A stretch of DNA of 33,835 bases from Lachnospiraceae bacterium (GCA_016285265.1 JAEEQL010000016.1:1-33835); one strand, 5' to 3'. Numbered from the stretch's first letter, positions 1-8,918 are shown. Program-made: numbers and translations. Notes: a model not told the origin generated them from the letters alone.

Positions 1-108
1 AGACCGCCTCGTTATGACCGCTTCGATACCTCTCCAGGCTGTTAGAGCACAAAAAAATAAAAGCGCCAGCACAGCGGCAACGATTATATTAGCAAAATCA
101 CCCGCCAT
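1..108 (-). CDS. Possible 5' part of a small membrane protein, cut by the window edge
   Basis: Reading the minus strand from an ATG at 108-106 gives 36 codons with no stop before the window edge. Residues 5-25 form one convincing hydrophobic helix (FANIIVAAVLALLFFCALTAW), followed by a basic segment. The layout resembles the short FeoB-associated Cys-rich membrane proteins, but the part that would carry the cysteines lies outside the window, so this is only a guess. No good ribosome binding site precedes the ATG, and a near-consensus promoter (86-114) overlaps the first codons. The true start may therefore lie further on, or this may be leader DNA rather than a gene. Confidence 0.25.
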   Translation of the reverse strand, partial: MAGDFANIIVAAVLALLFFCALTAWRGIEAVITRRS

Positions 109-114
109 AGTCAA
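86..114 (-). promoter_or_regulatory. Candidate sigma-A promoter reading out of the window
   Basis: On the minus strand TTGACT (114-109) is followed after exactly 17 bases by TAATAT (91-86). It lies just after the terminator of the XRE operon, where a new transcript would be expected to begin. It overlaps the ATG of the candidate ORF at 1-108, so promoter and that start codon cannot both be used as drawn. Confidence 0.4.
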
Positions 115-175
115 CACAATTTTCAAGATTTTTTCAACTATATTTAGTATGTAAAAAACGGCCGTATAATTATAC

Positions 176-220
176 AAAAAAGCACCGGCCGAAGCTATCC
201 GAAAACGCCTCGGCCGGTGC
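176..220 (-). terminator. Intrinsic terminator of the XRE operon
   Basis: An 11-base-pair perfect stem (182-192 with 210-220, GCACCGGCCGA against its complement) is followed on the minus strand by a run of six T at 181-176. It begins 13 bases after the XRE stop codon. The plus side also has a T-rich tail (CTTCTTTTT), so it could work in both directions. Confidence 0.8.
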
Positions 221-233
221 CTTCTTTTTCCCG

Positions 234-434
234 TCAGACCTCATCTTCCCAGAATAATTCATCGAGTGTTTTATTCAGGACTTTGCATATTGAAATGCAC
301 AGATTGATCGTCGGGTTGTAATCACCTTTTTCTATGGCACTTATGGTCTGTCTGGATACACCGCACTTTGCCGCAAGATCCTCCTGTGAAAGATCGAGTG
401 AAGCCCTGGCGGCTTTAAGCCTGAGATTCTTCAT
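234..434 (-). CDS. XRE-family helix-turn-helix regulator, 66 residues
   Basis: This is a minimal one-domain DNA-binding protein of the XRE/Cro-CI type. The helix-turn-helix spans about residues 5-60, with the family core LSQEDLAAKCGVSRQTISAIEKGDYNP at 14-40 and the usual ending LNKTLDELFW. There is no sensor domain, so it must respond through a partner or through its own level. It starts four bases after the stop of the membrane gene at 439-966, and its SD (GAGGAGG) lies inside that gene's last codons, so translation is probably coupled. Last gene of a three-gene operon. By analogy with other small XRE and membrane-protein operons it may repress its own promoter (1343-1371); this is inference. 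Confidence 0.9.
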   Translation of the reverse strand: MKNLRLKAARASLDLSQEDLAAKCGVSRQTISAIEKGDYNPTINLCISICKVLNKTLDELFWEDEV

Positions 435-438
435 AAGC

Positions 439-966
439 TCAATCCTCCTCTTCTTCCTTTGCCCGGATGCGGTTCCTGATGCAGGTGACGGCAGCCAAAA
501 AGAACATCATAAAACCGCACAGAAGAGCCACAAGTCCGATAGTGAATTTCCCATCCACATACATCATGCCGGTCGCGATAAAGAATATCGCCGAAACCAG
601 ATTTGCAATACCAATCCAGATATATGACTTGAACACCGCTTTCTTCTTAGCATTAAGTCCCTCATCGGCGTCATTCCATATGGCAAAGAACCCCTGAACA
701 AAACCCGAAGGAATCAGCGCGATGAAAAATGCAATATATGGTTCGAACGGAACAGGTGCATTCATTGCGTAAAGAGCCATCATGATCATATTGGAAGCAA
801 CAAGCGTATAAAACGCATATGTATAAGAACGGCCTCTTGCCAGGATCTGCTTTTCATCATATTTTCCCATCACCTTGCCGTCGGTATGGATAGCCAGATA
901 CAGGACCAGAACCAAAAACAATCCGAAGATCAAACCTAAACCAACTGCTATGCCTGTAACATTCAT
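439..966 (-). CDS. Multi-pass membrane protein of unknown function, 175 residues
   Basis: I do not recognise the family. The protein has five likely membrane helices: about residues 4-26, 48-68, 75-96, 113-133 and 140-162. It ends in a charged tail (RIRAKEEEED). The stretch between helices 1 and 2 is basic and polar (GKVMGKYDEKQILARGR), as is the loop around NDADEGLNAKKK. No catalytic motif is visible. The ATG is supported by AAGGAG seven bases upstream. It lies between a 74-residue membrane protein and an XRE regulator, all on one transcript. Proteins of this sort next to XRE regulators are common in Clostridia, but their role is not known to me. Confidence 0.85.
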   Translation of the reverse strand: MNVTGIAVGLGLIFGLFLVLVLYLAIHTDGKVMGKYDEKQILARGRSYTYAFYTLVASNMIMMALYAMNAPVPFEPYIAFFIALIPSGFVQGFFAIWNDADEGLNAKKKAVFKSYIWIGIANLVSAIFFIATGMMYVDGKFTIGLVALLCGFMMFFLAAVTCIRNRIRAKEEEED

Positions 967-1015
967 TTCTTACTCCTTTCACTCCGGGGCATTTCGCATC
1001 CCGGGAATCGTTTAT

Positions 1016-1240
1016 TTATCTGGGATAGATCCTGTCCCTGTACTTGCATATGAAGAAGAAATTCATTGACTGAGCGACGATCAGCATGAGCATTCCCGGA
1101 TTATGCATATTCCACATGCCGGCGAAAATATCGAGGGACAGAAATATGATCGCGAGTGCACAGAGGATCGTGGAGATCATCCAGCATACAAATACGTGTT
1201 TGGGGAGTTCCTTAAAGCTTGCAAAATTGATCTTTCTCAT
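1016..1240 (-). CDS. Small two-helix membrane protein, 74 residues
   Basis: The open frame extends further upstream, but the ATG at 1240-1238 is preferred. It has AAAGGA eight bases before it, the downstream sequence looks like a protein (MRKINFASF), and the upstream extension is low-quality, basic and lies in the leader of the promoter at 1343-1371. Two membrane helices are likely (about residues 18-40 and 47-64), with a basic C terminus (KYRDRIYPR). First gene of the operon with the five-helix protein and the XRE regulator. No family was recognised; a partner role for the next gene is only a guess from position. Confidence 0.75.
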   Translation of the reverse strand: MRKINFASFKELPKHVFVCWMISTILCALAIIFLSLDIFAGMWNMHNPGMLMLIVAQSMNFFFICKYRDRIYPR

Positions 1241-1342
1241 TTTATTGTTCCTTTCTGTTAAAGAAGTATGTTTGTTGTCTTGTACCGGATGTTTTGTATG
1301 TTTACCCGTCGGTAAAAACATCTTTCGGAAGCTTCTGTAATG

Positions 1343-1371
1343 ATAATACATCCTCGATAGCATAATGTCAA
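1343..1371 (-). promoter_or_regulatory. Near-consensus sigma-A promoter of the XRE/membrane-protein operon
   Basis: TTGACA (1371-1366), 17-base spacer, TATTAT (1348-1343) on the minus strand. Transcription should begin near 1336, giving a leader of about 95 bases. The leader contains a 6-base inverted repeat with a 4-base loop at 1301-1316 (TTTACC CGTC GGTAAA), which could be an operator or a small hairpin. Such a strong promoter in front of an operon ending in a repressor suggests autoregulation (inference). Confidence 0.7.
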
Positions 1372-1417
1372 CTATATTTTACATATTTCTTTTCTGAATT
1401 GCAATTTGCTAATGAAG

Positions 1418-1446
1418 AAAGCCTGCAGGAATGCCCTGCAGGCTTT
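1418..1446 (-). terminator. Terminator hairpin after the AI-2E-family permease gene
   Basis: A 12-base perfect inverted repeat (1418-1429 and 1435-1446, core AGCCTGCAGG) with a 5-base loop lies 29 bases beyond the stop at 1475. The tail on the minus strand is only moderately T-rich (TTTCTTCATT), so it may also act as a 3' end protector. Confidence 0.65.
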
Positions 1447-1474
1447 ATAAATACTGTGTTTGCAAGCGTTTTGG

Positions 1475-2644
1475 TCACTCTTCTTCCGACTTGTCATTCA
1501 CTGCTTCTATCTTCTCTTTCCGGGCCTTATGTTCCAAAAGCAGAGGCATAATGAGTTCTTCATATGTGAATACCACTATAGCCGCAAAGGGAATGGCCAG
1601 GATGATTCCGGCAACACTGAACAGCTTTCCGCCCACAACGATGGAAATGAGGACCCATGCAGCCGGTACACCCAGCGAATCTCCGAAGAGCTTGGGCTTG
1701 AGCACATAACCGTCAACAAGCTGAAGTACAAGTGTAAATATCAGGAATATGAGTGCCTGCATGGGATCGACCAGTACAAGTATGAATGCACCTATCGCGG
1801 CACCTATCATTGGTCCGAATGTAGGAATAAGATTGGTAACGCCTACGAGCACCGAGATCAGAGGTACATAAGGGATCTGAGCGATCACCATGAATACCGC
1901 ATTCACTACACCCACGATGATGCCGTCAAGAATATCGAATCCCAGATACCTGATAAGGATCTCATGGCACTTTTTCCAGAATGCAGTGTGGGAAGCATAT
2001 TTCTTATCGGTAAGGAGTGCATGGCGTATACGCCTTATGCTGTTTTTGAACTTCTCTTTATCCGCAATGAAATAAACCGCAAGAATGAATCCGATAACAA
2101 GATTGAAAAGAGAACTTCCGAGGCTTACGGATGTGGAGAATATCGTCCCGATATTATCGGGAATGGTCTTTATCAGATCCGTGAAACTCTTCTCAATGGA
2201 TCTTTCTATATCTTCTACATTGATACCGAACTTGGAAAGCGTAACCGAAAGCTTATCAAGATTGGCTTCCAGATTTTCCGCATAAGCAGGCACATTGGAT
2301 ATCAGCACGGATATGCTCTTAACCAGTGAGGGGATCAGTGCTATGCAGAGAAGTGCTCCGGCAAGGACAACCAGGAGAACGGTCAGTATCACAGCAAGCG
2401 TATGTCTGAATCTTTCTTTCTTCACTTTGCGGAAACACTTTTTCTCAAAGAATTTGCATATGGGGTTCATAAGATACGCCATTACGGCTCCGCATATAAC
2501 GGGTGAAACAACATCCTTGAACGCCGCAAAAAAACTGCCTATGCCGGAAAAATGCGTGAGCACAACATAGAGAACAACCGCAATGCAGGCGGCAAAGGTA
2601 TAAGCAAACCACTTCTTCTCAAGTAATTCCTTCAGTTTCTTCAT
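1475..2644 (-). CDS. AI-2E family (UPF0118/PerM/TqsA-like) membrane transporter
   Basis: A 389-residue polytopic membrane protein of the family once named after the E. coli AI-2 exporter TqsA. Members export small molecules or exchange sodium and protons, and the substrate here cannot be told. Hydrophobic helices occur at about 13-32, 36-60, 82-108, 178-196, and then as a cluster from 235 to 360. The family hallmark GVTNLIPTFGPMIGAAIGA is at about 268-286, and the central stretch of about 110-175 is the typical amphipathic extracytoplasmic region. The ATG has GAGGA upstream. Last gene of the long tsa-rnz-ispD-tex operon, 47 bases after tex, and followed by a hairpin. Confidence 0.88.
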   Translation of the reverse strand: MKKLKELLEKKWFAYTFAACIAVVLYVVLTHFSGIGSFFAAFKDVVSPVICGAVMAYLMNPICKFFEKKCFRKVKKERFRHTLAVILTVLLVVLAGALLCIALIPSLVKSISVLISNVPAYAENLEANLDKLSVTLSKFGINVEDIERSIEKSFTDLIKTIPDNIGTIFSTSVSLGSSLFNLVIGFILAVYFIADKEKFKNSIRRIRHALLTDKKYASHTAFWKKCHEILIRYLGFDILDGIIVGVVNAVFMVIAQIPYVPLISVLVGVTNLIPTFGPMIGAAIGAFILVLVDPMQALIFLIFTLVLQLVDGYVLKPKLFGDSLGVPAAWVLISIVVGGKLFSVAGIILAIPFAAIVVFTYEELIMPLLLEHKARKEKIEAVNDKSEEE

Positions 2645-2691
2645 AAAACATTCCTCGCAAACATGACATGAAAGTCATAAAACGCACAGGT

Positions 2692-5073
2692 TTATTTTTT
2701 CTTCTGATGGGCAAGCATATATCCGATGGTACCGGGAGCAAATTCCTCGCTTCTTCCGGCAGGCTTCCGATCGTCTCTGCGGGGTCTGTCCGAATTATCC
2801 CTGCGGGGTCTGTCCAGTCTGTCATTACGCAGAGCATTAGTCTTGGGTGCTCCGGCACCCGGAACCTTCTTCTCGGAGCTTCCGTCATCATCAAGTCTCA
2901 TGGAAAGAGAGATCCTCTGCTTGACCGCATCGACATCGACCACTCTAACTTCTACGATATCACCGACCGATACAACTTCAAGAGGATGCTTGATATAATG
3001 GTCGGTCATTCTTGAAATGTGAACGAGACCGTCCTGATGAACACCGATATCGACAAATGCGCCGAAGTCGATCACATTTCTTACGGTTCCTTTCAGGATC
3101 ATTCCGGGCTTAAGATCCTTGATGTCGAGAACATCGCTTCTGAGAACGGGCTTGGGCATATCCTCTCTGGGATCTCTTCCGGGCTTTTCGAGTTCATGGA
3201 AGATATCGGTAAGTGTGATCTCACCTATTCCGAGTTCCTCGGAAAGCTTTATCTTGTCGGCCGTCATCTCATAAGCCTTGATCGCTTTCTCATCCCTGAT
3301 CTCACATCCCATCTTATCGAGAAGCTTTCTTGCCGCATCATAGCTCTCGGGATGCACCGATGTCTGGTCGAGGGGATCCTTACCGCCGTTTATGCGTAAG
3401 AAGCCGGCACACTGCTCGAATGCCTTGGGTCCGAGCTTGGGTACCTTCTTGAGCTGGGCTCTTGATTCGAATCTTCCGTTCTCTTCCCTGTAGGTAACTA
3501 TGTTCTTGGCAAGTGCCGCGGATACGCCGGAAACATACTTAAGAAGCGCAGCTGAAGCGGTATTGAGATCAACGCCTACACTGTTAACCGCATCTTCGAC
3601 AACACCGCCGAGAGTCTCGGCAAGTTTTTTCTGGTCACAGTCATGCTGGTACTGTCCGACACCGATGGACTGCGGATCTATCTTAACAAGCTCCGCAAGG
3701 GGATCCTGAACTCTTCTTGCGATGGAAGTTGCGCTTCTCTGACCAACGTCGAAATTCGGGAACTCCTCAGTCGCAAGTGCGCTTGCGGAATATACGGAAG
3801 CGCCTGCTTCGTTGGTGATAACGTACTGTACGTGTGATTCGGGAATCTCGCTTATGATCTCCGCAATGATGGCTTCGGATTCTCTCGATGCGGTTCCGTT
3901 ACCTACGGAAATAAGGTTTACACCGTACTTTTTGATAAGAACCTTGACGATGTTCTTGGATTCTTCAACTTTGTTCTGGGGCTCGGTGGGATAAATGACA
4001 CGAGTGTCAAGAACCTTTCCCGTGGGATCGACGATTGAAAGCTTGCATCCCGTCCTGAATGCGGGATCCCATCCGAGAACGGTGCATCCTGCGATGGGAG
4101 GCTGCATAAGGAGCTGCTTTAAGTTCTTGCCGAATACATCGATTGCTCCGTCCTCTGCCCTGGATGTAAGATCGCTTCTTATATCTCTTTCGACGGCGGG
4201 AGCAATGAGTCTGTCATATGCATCCTGCACGGTAGCCTTAAGGAGAGGAGTAGTATATTCGTTGTCGGAAGTTATGTACTTCTTTTCCAGATATCCGACC
4301 GCCTTCTCGGTGGGAGCCTGTACGGAAACGGTAAGGATCTTCTCCGCTTCTCCTCTGTTTATTGCAAGGATCCTGTGACCGACAACCTTGGAGACAGGCT
4401 CGGAATAATCATAATAATTGGTATATACGGATTCCGCCCCGGCATCCTTCGCAACGGAAACGAGATTTCCTTCGGCAACGGTAAGTTCTCTTAAATAGCT
4501 TCTTACGTCCGCATCATCGGAAATTCTCTCGGCAATGATATCGCATGCGCCCGCGATGGCGGCAGCGGTATCGGGAACTTCCTTCTCGGCAGCCTTTACC
4601 GCAGCTTCTTTGGTGTCATTTTCGGGAGCAATCTTGCCGGTGACATACTTGGCGGCTTCCTCTTCAACTGGAGAAACGGCGGTCTGTGCAAGTATATACT
4701 CTGCAAGAGGTTCGAGTCCCCTTGCCTTTGCAGCCGATGCTCTTGTCTTTTTCTTCTGCTTATAGGGTCTGTAGAGATCTTCAAGAGTGACAAGCTTTTC
4801 GGCCGCTTCAATCTTGGCCTTCAGCTCATCGGTAAGCTTTCCCTGCTCATCAATGGAGGCGATATATGAGGCTTTCTTTTCTTCGAGGTTTCTCAGATAG
4901 ACAAGCCTTTCATGAAGGCTTCTGAGCTGTTCGTCATTTAATGAACCTGTGACTTCCTTTCTGTATCTTGCGATGAACGGAATGGTGTTTCCTTCATCGA
5001 TAAGTCCCACAGCGGCATCCACCTGGGATTTTTTTATCTTCAGTTCTTCGGCGATCTTAAGAGATATGTCCAA
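2692..5073 (-). CDS. tex: Tex-type S1 RNA-binding transcription accessory protein
   Basis: A 793-residue homologue of the Tex/Spt6-like nucleic-acid-binding factor. Domains in order: Tex N-terminal helical region (1-190), YqgF/RNase H-like domain (about 330-440, with GWDPAFRTGCKLSIVD), helix-hairpin-helix region (about 495-560, VGVDLNTASAALLKYVSG) and an S1 domain (about 658-732, KGTVRNVIDFGAFVDIG). A basic arginine-proline-aspartate tail with a repeated DRPRRD unit follows, ending GYMLAHQKKK. The start is TTG, placed by a GGAGG seven bases upstream and by homology of the first residues. Those codons overlap the last 17 bases of ispD, so the two are probably coupled in translation. The family binds structured RNA and the transcription machinery; its exact role is unsettled. 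Confidence 0.95.
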   Translation of the reverse strand: MDISLKIAEELKIKKSQVDAAVGLIDEGNTIPFIARYRKEVTGSLNDEQLRSLHERLVYLRNLEEKKASYIASIDEQGKLTDELKAKIEAAEKLVTLEDLYRPYKQKKKTRASAAKARGLEPLAEYILAQTAVSPVEEEAAKYVTGKIAPENDTKEAAVKAAEKEVPDTAAAIAGACDIIAERISDDADVRSYLRELTVAEGNLVSVAKDAGAESVYTNYYDYSEPVSKVVGHRILAINRGEAEKILTVSVQAPTEKAVGYLEKKYITSDNEYTTPLLKATVQDAYDRLIAPAVERDIRSDLTSRAEDGAIDVFGKNLKQLLMQPPIAGCTVLGWDPAFRTGCKLSIVDPTGKVLDTRVIYPTEPQNKVEESKNIVKVLIKKYGVNLISVGNGTASRESEAIIAEIISEIPESHVQYVITNEAGASVYSASALATEEFPNFDVGQRSATSIARRVQDPLAELVKIDPQSIGVGQYQHDCDQKKLAETLGGVVEDAVNSVGVDLNTASAALLKYVSGVSAALAKNIVTYREENGRFESRAQLKKVPKLGPKAFEQCAGFLRINGGKDPLDQTSVHPESYDAARKLLDKMGCEIRDEKAIKAYEMTADKIKLSEELGIGEITLTDIFHELEKPGRDPREDMPKPVLRSDVLDIKDLKPGMILKGTVRNVIDFGAFVDIGVHQDGLVHISRMTDHYIKHPLEVVSVGDIVEVRVVDVDAVKQRISLSMRLDDDGSSEKKVPGAGAPKTNALRNDRLDRPRRDNSDRPRRDDRKPAGRSEEFAPGTIGYMLAHQKKK

Positions 5074-5803
5074 TTTTGTCCTCCAGTATCTTACCGGCTA
5101 TAAGTACATCGACCGGTGTTGTTATCTTGATATTTTCATAGCTGCCCATGACAAGCTTGATCTTTGTTTCCGTAAAAATGCTCACCATACGGGCGTCATC
5201 CGTTATTCCCGCATCCCTGTCCGCTTCGGAAGCTTTTACACAGGCTTCATGCAGGATCTGCGAATAGAAAACCTGAGGCGTCTGCATATTCCAGACCTGT
5301 TTACGCGGCGGTTCGCTTGTGACGATATCATTGTCATCCGCAAGCTTTACCGTATCCTTGCTCGGAACTGCCGCAACACACGCTCCGGTTTCTTCAACTC
5401 CTTCAAGGCACCTTCCGATGATCTCATCATCGAGAAAAGGTCTGGCCCCGTCGTGCACGAGTATTATCTCGGGCGTTCCGGTAAAAGCTTCGCATTCCTT
5501 TCCTCTTTCGAAGATTGCCTTTACACCGTTGGCCACGGAAAGGTATCTTTCCTCCCCGCCCTTTACTATCATACTGACCTTATCGAAACCGTATCTGCTT
5601 ACGAGCTCCCTGATCTGTGCCATGTCTTCCTCACCGGAAACGAGTATGACATCATCTATAAGGTCAGACTTTTGAACCGTATTCAGACTGTGCCAGATGA
5701 GCGGTTTTCCCCCGAGCTCGAGGAACTGTTTATGCACGCCGGCGCCCATTCTTGTTCCCCTGCCTCCGGCAAGGAGTACGAGAGCATTTCTTTTACGGCT
5801 CAT
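5057..5803 (-). CDS. ispD: 2-C-methyl-D-erythritol 4-phosphate cytidylyltransferase
   Basis: IspD couples CTP to methylerythritol phosphate, the third step of the non-mevalonate isoprenoid pathway, in the cytoplasm. The 248-residue length is normal. The nucleotide-binding loop [10 protein letters not shown] (11-20) with the following KQF, then VHDGARPF, the DTVK segment, QTPQVF, TDDA and the closing KITTPVD motif are all present, so the enzyme looks intact. Its ATG overlaps the tsaD stop (ATGA) and its own end overlaps tex by 17 bases. Grouping with tsaD reflects a shared housekeeping transcript rather than a shared pathway. Confidence 0.96.
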   Translation of the reverse strand: MSRKRNALVLLAGGRGTRMGAGVHKQFLELGGKPLIWHSLNTVQKSDLIDDVILVSGEEDMAQIRELVSRYGFDKVSMIVKGGEERYLSVANGVKAIFERGKECEAFTGTPEIILVHDGARPFLDDEIIGRCLEGVEETGACVAAVPSKDTVKLADDNDIVTSEPPRKQVWNMQTPQVFYSQILHEACVKASEADRDAGITDDARMVSIFTETKIKLVMGSYENIKITTPVDVLIAGKILEDKIGHIS

Positions 5804-6864
5804 ACCTTAAACACTCCCTTTCTTTCGCCTATCGACAGATTAGGCACCGCATTAAGATCAAGTCCGCTCCTGTAACCGAGGAGATAGTCATATGAGCCTG
5901 CGACTCCTATCATCGCTCCGTTGTCGGTGCAGTATATGGGCTCCGGTCTTAAGAATTCTATTCCCCTCTTATCGCACTCTTCTTCGAATGCTTTTCTCAG
6001 GGATGAATTGGATGCAACTCCTCCCGCTATCGCAAACTTTTTGACACCTCTGTCACTTGCAGCCTGCATGCTGTGTCCGACAAGGGTATCGACTGCCGCC
6101 TTCTGGAAGGATGCGGCAACATCCGCGGTATTGATCTTCTCACCCTTCATATTGCAGGAATTGAGATAATTGAGAACGGCACTCTTAAGGCCACTGAATG
6201 AAAAATCATATTCATTTTCCCTGACCTTGGCCCTGGGAAATACTATCGCGTCCGGATCACCTTCACGCGCCGCCTTGTCTATCTTGGGGCCGCCGGGATA
6301 TCCGAGTCCTATAGCCCTCGCAACCTTGTCAAAGGCCTCTCCCGCCGCATCGTCACGGGTTCTTGCGATGATCTCATATTCACCGTACCCCGAAACATTT
6401 ACCAAATGTGAATGACCACCCGATGCAACAAGGCACATAAAGGGAGGCTCAAGTTCGGGATTGGAGATAAAGTTTGCACAGATATGTCCCTCGATGTGGT
6501 TTACTCCGACTACGGGAACGCCCGCTGCCCAGCCGAGAGCCTTTGCATGAGCGACTCCGACAAGAAGCGCACCTACAAGTCCGGGACCGTAGGTTACGGC
6601 TATTGCATCCAGATCCTTTAAACCCACACCCGCTTCGGACAGAGCCTGCTTTACAACGAGATTGATCTTCTCGATATGTCCCCTCGATGCGATCTCGGGA
6701 ACAACTCCTCCGTAAACGGTATGGATGTCTATCTGCGAATATATGACATTTGAAAGAACACTTCGGCATCCCCTGATAACGGACGCAGCGGTCTCGTCAC
6801 AGGATGATTCAATACCAAGAACGAGCAGATCTTTATTTTCCGATAGAATGGTACTCATAATCAC
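5800..6864 (-). CDS. tsaD: tRNA threonylcarbamoyladenosine (t6A) synthase subunit TsaD
   Basis: TsaD is the ASKHA-fold catalytic subunit that transfers the threonylcarbamoyl group to A37 of ANN-decoding tRNAs, working with TsaB and TsaE. Visible motifs: [12 protein letters not shown] near the N terminus, the metal-binding histidines in [42 protein letters not shown] and [10 protein letters not shown]. The length of about 354 residues is normal. Two starts are possible: GTG at 6864, with GAAGAG at good spacing, or ATG at 6858; they differ by two residues. The gene begins 2 bases after the preceding stop and overlaps ispD by ATGA. tsaB and tsaE lie upstream in the same operon. Confidence 0.96.
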   Translation of the reverse strand: MIMSTILSENKDLLVLGIESSCDETAASVIRGCRSVLSNVIYSQIDIHTVYGGVVPEIASRGHIEKINLVVKQALSEAGVGLKDLDAIAVTYGPGLVGALLVGVAHAKALGWAAGVPVVGVNHIEGHICANFISNPELEPPFMCLVASGGHSHLVNVSGYGEYEIIARTRDDAAGEAFDKVARAIGLGYPGGPKIDKAAREGDPDAIVFPRAKVRENEYDFSFSGLKSAVLNYLNSCNMKGEKINTADVAASFQKAAVDTLVGHSMQAASDRGVKKFAIAGGVASNSSLRKAFEEECDKRGIEFLRPEPIYCTDNGAMIGVAGSYDYLLGYRSGLDLNAVPNLSIGERKGVFKV

Positions 6865-6866
6865 GA

Positions 6867-7475
6867 TCAGTTCTCTTCGGCGGAAGGCGCTCCTTCGCCG
6901 GTAAGATCAACATTCTCCATAAGATCCCAGCCGAATATCTTCCAGCGCTTATCGGAAGGATCCTTTCTAAGCAGATATATAAGCTTCAGCGTGTAGTTAT
7001 TGTTGTTCTCGCTGACATTGTATGTGCACAGAAGTCTTGCGAAGCTGTGTCCGTCACGCTCGTAATAGTCAACATTGGTGCTGGCCGCAGTCGAGGCATT
7101 GGTGATCTTCCTGCCGGCCTCCTTGTACTCCCTTATATCGGAGTGAAGCCTTACCAGGTAGGAACCGGTCTCGTTGATCGCCTGAAGGTCGGGATCGAAA
7201 AGTTCTCTTGCCCTTATGCCGAGTTCGTCTATCTCGTCATTCGAAACATCGTCACTGTAGTAACAGATCATGATGTCGTTGTAGTATTTCATCACTTCCT
7301 TGGGTGTCGGAGGATAATTACTTACAAGGTCCCTGGAAAGAATCTTTTCCACGGCCGTCATCTCGGCTTCCCTGGCATCGGTCTTGGCCTTGCCCGTAAG
7401 ATAGGAATAATATCCTACCAGGCCGAATACAAGGATCAATATGATGATTGTCACTCTGATCTGTCCGGACTTCAT
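6867..7475 (-). CDS. Single-pass membrane protein, DUF6715-like
   Basis: A 202-residue protein with an N-terminal membrane anchor (about 9-26, [18 protein letters not shown]) and a mostly polar outer domain. The pattern ([21 protein letters not shown], then LCTYNV and [13 protein letters not shown] near the end) matches what I recall of the DUF6715 family, found in Lachnospiraceae near housekeeping genes. The family name is from memory and the function is unknown. The fold of the C-terminal half looks like an NTF2-type or small alpha-beta domain, but this is only an impression. ATG supported by AAGGA. It lies between rnz and tsaD on one transcript. Confidence 0.8.
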   Translation of the reverse strand: MKSGQIRVTIIILILVFGLVGYYSYLTGKAKTDAREAEMTAVEKILSRDLVSNYPPTPKEVMKYYNDIMICYYSDDVSNDEIDELGIRARELFDPDLQAINETGSYLVRLHSDIREYKEAGRKITNASTAASTNVDYYERDGHSFARLLCTYNVSENNNNYTLKLIYLLRKDPSDKRWKIFGWDLMENVDLTGEGAPSAEEN

Positions 7476-7508
7476 GGGATCCTTCCCGGTTGGTGTTAAC
7501 AGTTTCCG

Positions 7509-8420
7509 TTAGTCTTCTTCAAAATTCAGTTCCCTTGTCTCGCCGTCCTTGGGGATCAGCGATGAGGGGAATATTTCCTTTATCTCGGTTTCGTACTTCT
7601 TCGCCCTTCCCATGGAAGGTGAAAAATGTGTGAGCCACAGTTCATGGACACCGGCCTGCGCTGCGATCGCCGCAGCTTCCTGCATGGTCATGTGCTTCTT
7701 CTTGAGCGCCTTGGGAGCATCCTCTGCTTCACCGTACATACCTTCAAGAATGCACAGGTCGCTTCCCGCGGCATTTTCCGTTATGGCAGGGACCGGTCTT
7801 GTATCGGTACAGTATGTGACCTTGATGCCTTTTCTGTCAGGCCCCATTACCATTGAAGGTTCATAAGTAACATCACCGCTTACAATGGTCTCACCGTTTT
7901 GAAGCCTGCTCCAGAATTCAAGAGGAATGTTATTTGCAACCGCCGCATCCTTATCGAATCTTCCCGCACGATCGATCTCAAATGTATATCCGTAGCATGT
8001 TACGCTGTGGTTTACTTTGAATGACTTAAGTCTGTATCCGAATAGTTCGAACGATTCTCCTTCACCGGAAAACTCTGTGAGCTTTACTTCAAAAGGAAGC
8101 TCGGGAGCTATCACCCTGAGTCCGCTCACAACCCTTTCAAGTCCCTTGGGTCCGATAAGCGTCACAGGCTCCGTCCTGTCGGAATTGGCCATATCCAGAA
8201 GCAGTCCCGGAAGGCCGCTTATATGATCCGCGTGATAATGGGTAAAGCAGATCACATCTATGGGATTTGCACTCCAGCCTCTCTGCTTCATCGTGATCTG
8301 CGTGCCTTCGCCGCAGTCGATGAGAAGTGAGCTGCCGTTATATCTGATCATGAGAGAGGTCAGCCATCTGTAAGGCAGAGGCATCATTCCTCCCGTTCCG
8401 AGCAGTGTTACATCAACCAT
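7509..8420 (-). CDS. rnz: Ribonuclease Z, tRNA 3'-processing endonuclease
   Basis: A metallo-beta-lactamase-fold nuclease that removes the 3' trailer from tRNA precursors. The 303-residue length fits the short bacterial form. The zinc-binding signature HYHADH (about 61-66) with its preceding FT, the histidine in KVNHSVTC, the aspartate in YCTDTR and the late histidine in WLTHFSPS are all present. The KKKHMTMQEAA segment is typical of this enzyme. ATG with GGAG at good spacing. It sits among t6A genes, giving a cluster for tRNA maturation and modification. Confidence 0.93.
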   Translation of the reverse strand: MVDVTLLGTGGMMPLPYRWLTSLMIRYNGSSLLIDCGEGTQITMKQRGWSANPIDVICFTHYHADHISGLPGLLLDMANSDRTEPVTLIGPKGLERVVSGLRVIAPELPFEVKLTEFSGEGESFELFGYRLKSFKVNHSVTCYGYTFEIDRAGRFDKDAAVANNIPLEFWSRLQNGETIVSGDVTYEPSMVMGPDRKGIKVTYCTDTRPVPAITENAAGSDLCILEGMYGEAEDAPKALKKKHMTMQEAAAIAAQAGVHELWLTHFSPSMGRAKKYETEIKEIFPSSLIPKDGETRELNFEED

Positions 8421-8441
8421 TTAAATACTCCGATAAGAACA

Positions 8442-8918
8442 TTACTGTTTGCTGCGGATCCACATGATGTTGGCATCTTCCTTGGGATCCTCGTAAAATC
8501 CGGGGCGGATCCCCTCGGATACAAAGCCTGCTTTTTCGTAAAGCTTTATTGCATATTCGTTACCGACACGGACCTCGAGAGTGAATTCGGTCACTCCCTT
8601 CTGCCTTCCCATATCGAGAAGTCCGTCAAGAAGCTTTCCGGCTATACCGAGATTCCTGAATTCGGGAAGCACCGCAACATTGTCTATATCCCCTTCGTTT
8701 CCGAGGATCCTCATGCCTGCGGTCCCGACGATCTTTCTCATTCCGTCTTCAAAGGTAACATCGGCGACAAGATAGAGCGCATCGGTCTTTCCGACCAGAT
8801 GGCCGAATTCTCTTTCCGACCACGGCCTCGAAAAGCACTGCTTCTCGATGTTAGCCAGAGGTCCGATATCGCTGACCTCCATACGCCTTACCTTAATTTC
8901 CCTGATAGTCTGTTCCAT
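8442..8918 (-). CDS. rimI: Ribosomal protein N-alanine acetyltransferase RimI-type GNAT
   Basis: A GNAT-fold acetyltransferase. The acetyl-CoA-binding motif A is seen in NVAVLPEFRNLGIAGKLL, and motif B in NEYAIKLYEKAGF. The ending (GFYEDPKEDANIMWI) is typical of RimI, which acetylates the N terminus of ribosomal protein S18 in E. coli; other N-terminal targets are possible. An in-frame GTG at 8927 exists, but the ATG at 8918-8916 is chosen because GAGGTG lies about six bases before it and the GTG would fall inside that site. The tsaB-rimI-tsaD order is common in Firmicutes. A gap of 17 or more bases separates it from tsaB. Confidence 0.92.
   Translation of the reverse strand: MEQTIREIKVRRMEVSDIGPLANIEKQCFSRPWSEREFGHLVGKTDALYLVADVTFEDGMRKIVGTAGMRILGNEGDIDNVAVLPEFRNLGIAGKLLDGLLDMGRQKGVTEFTLEVRVGNEYAIKLYEKAGFVSEGIRPGFYEDPKEDANIMWIRSKQ

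Noticed and set aside
1460-2329. Plus-strand open frame of 289 codons
   Set aside because: It lies opposite the conserved AI-2E-family gene, has no SD, and its product is rich in histidine, tyrosine and arginine with no recognisable pattern.
2766-2822. Short direct repeats near the 3' end of tex
   Set aside because: They encode the repeated DRPRRD basic tail of Tex, a usual low-complexity end, not a mobile or regulatory repeat.
4949-5875. Plus-strand open frame of 308 codons
   Set aside because: It lies opposite the tex start, ispD and the tsaD end, all of which have strong motifs; it is a shadow frame.
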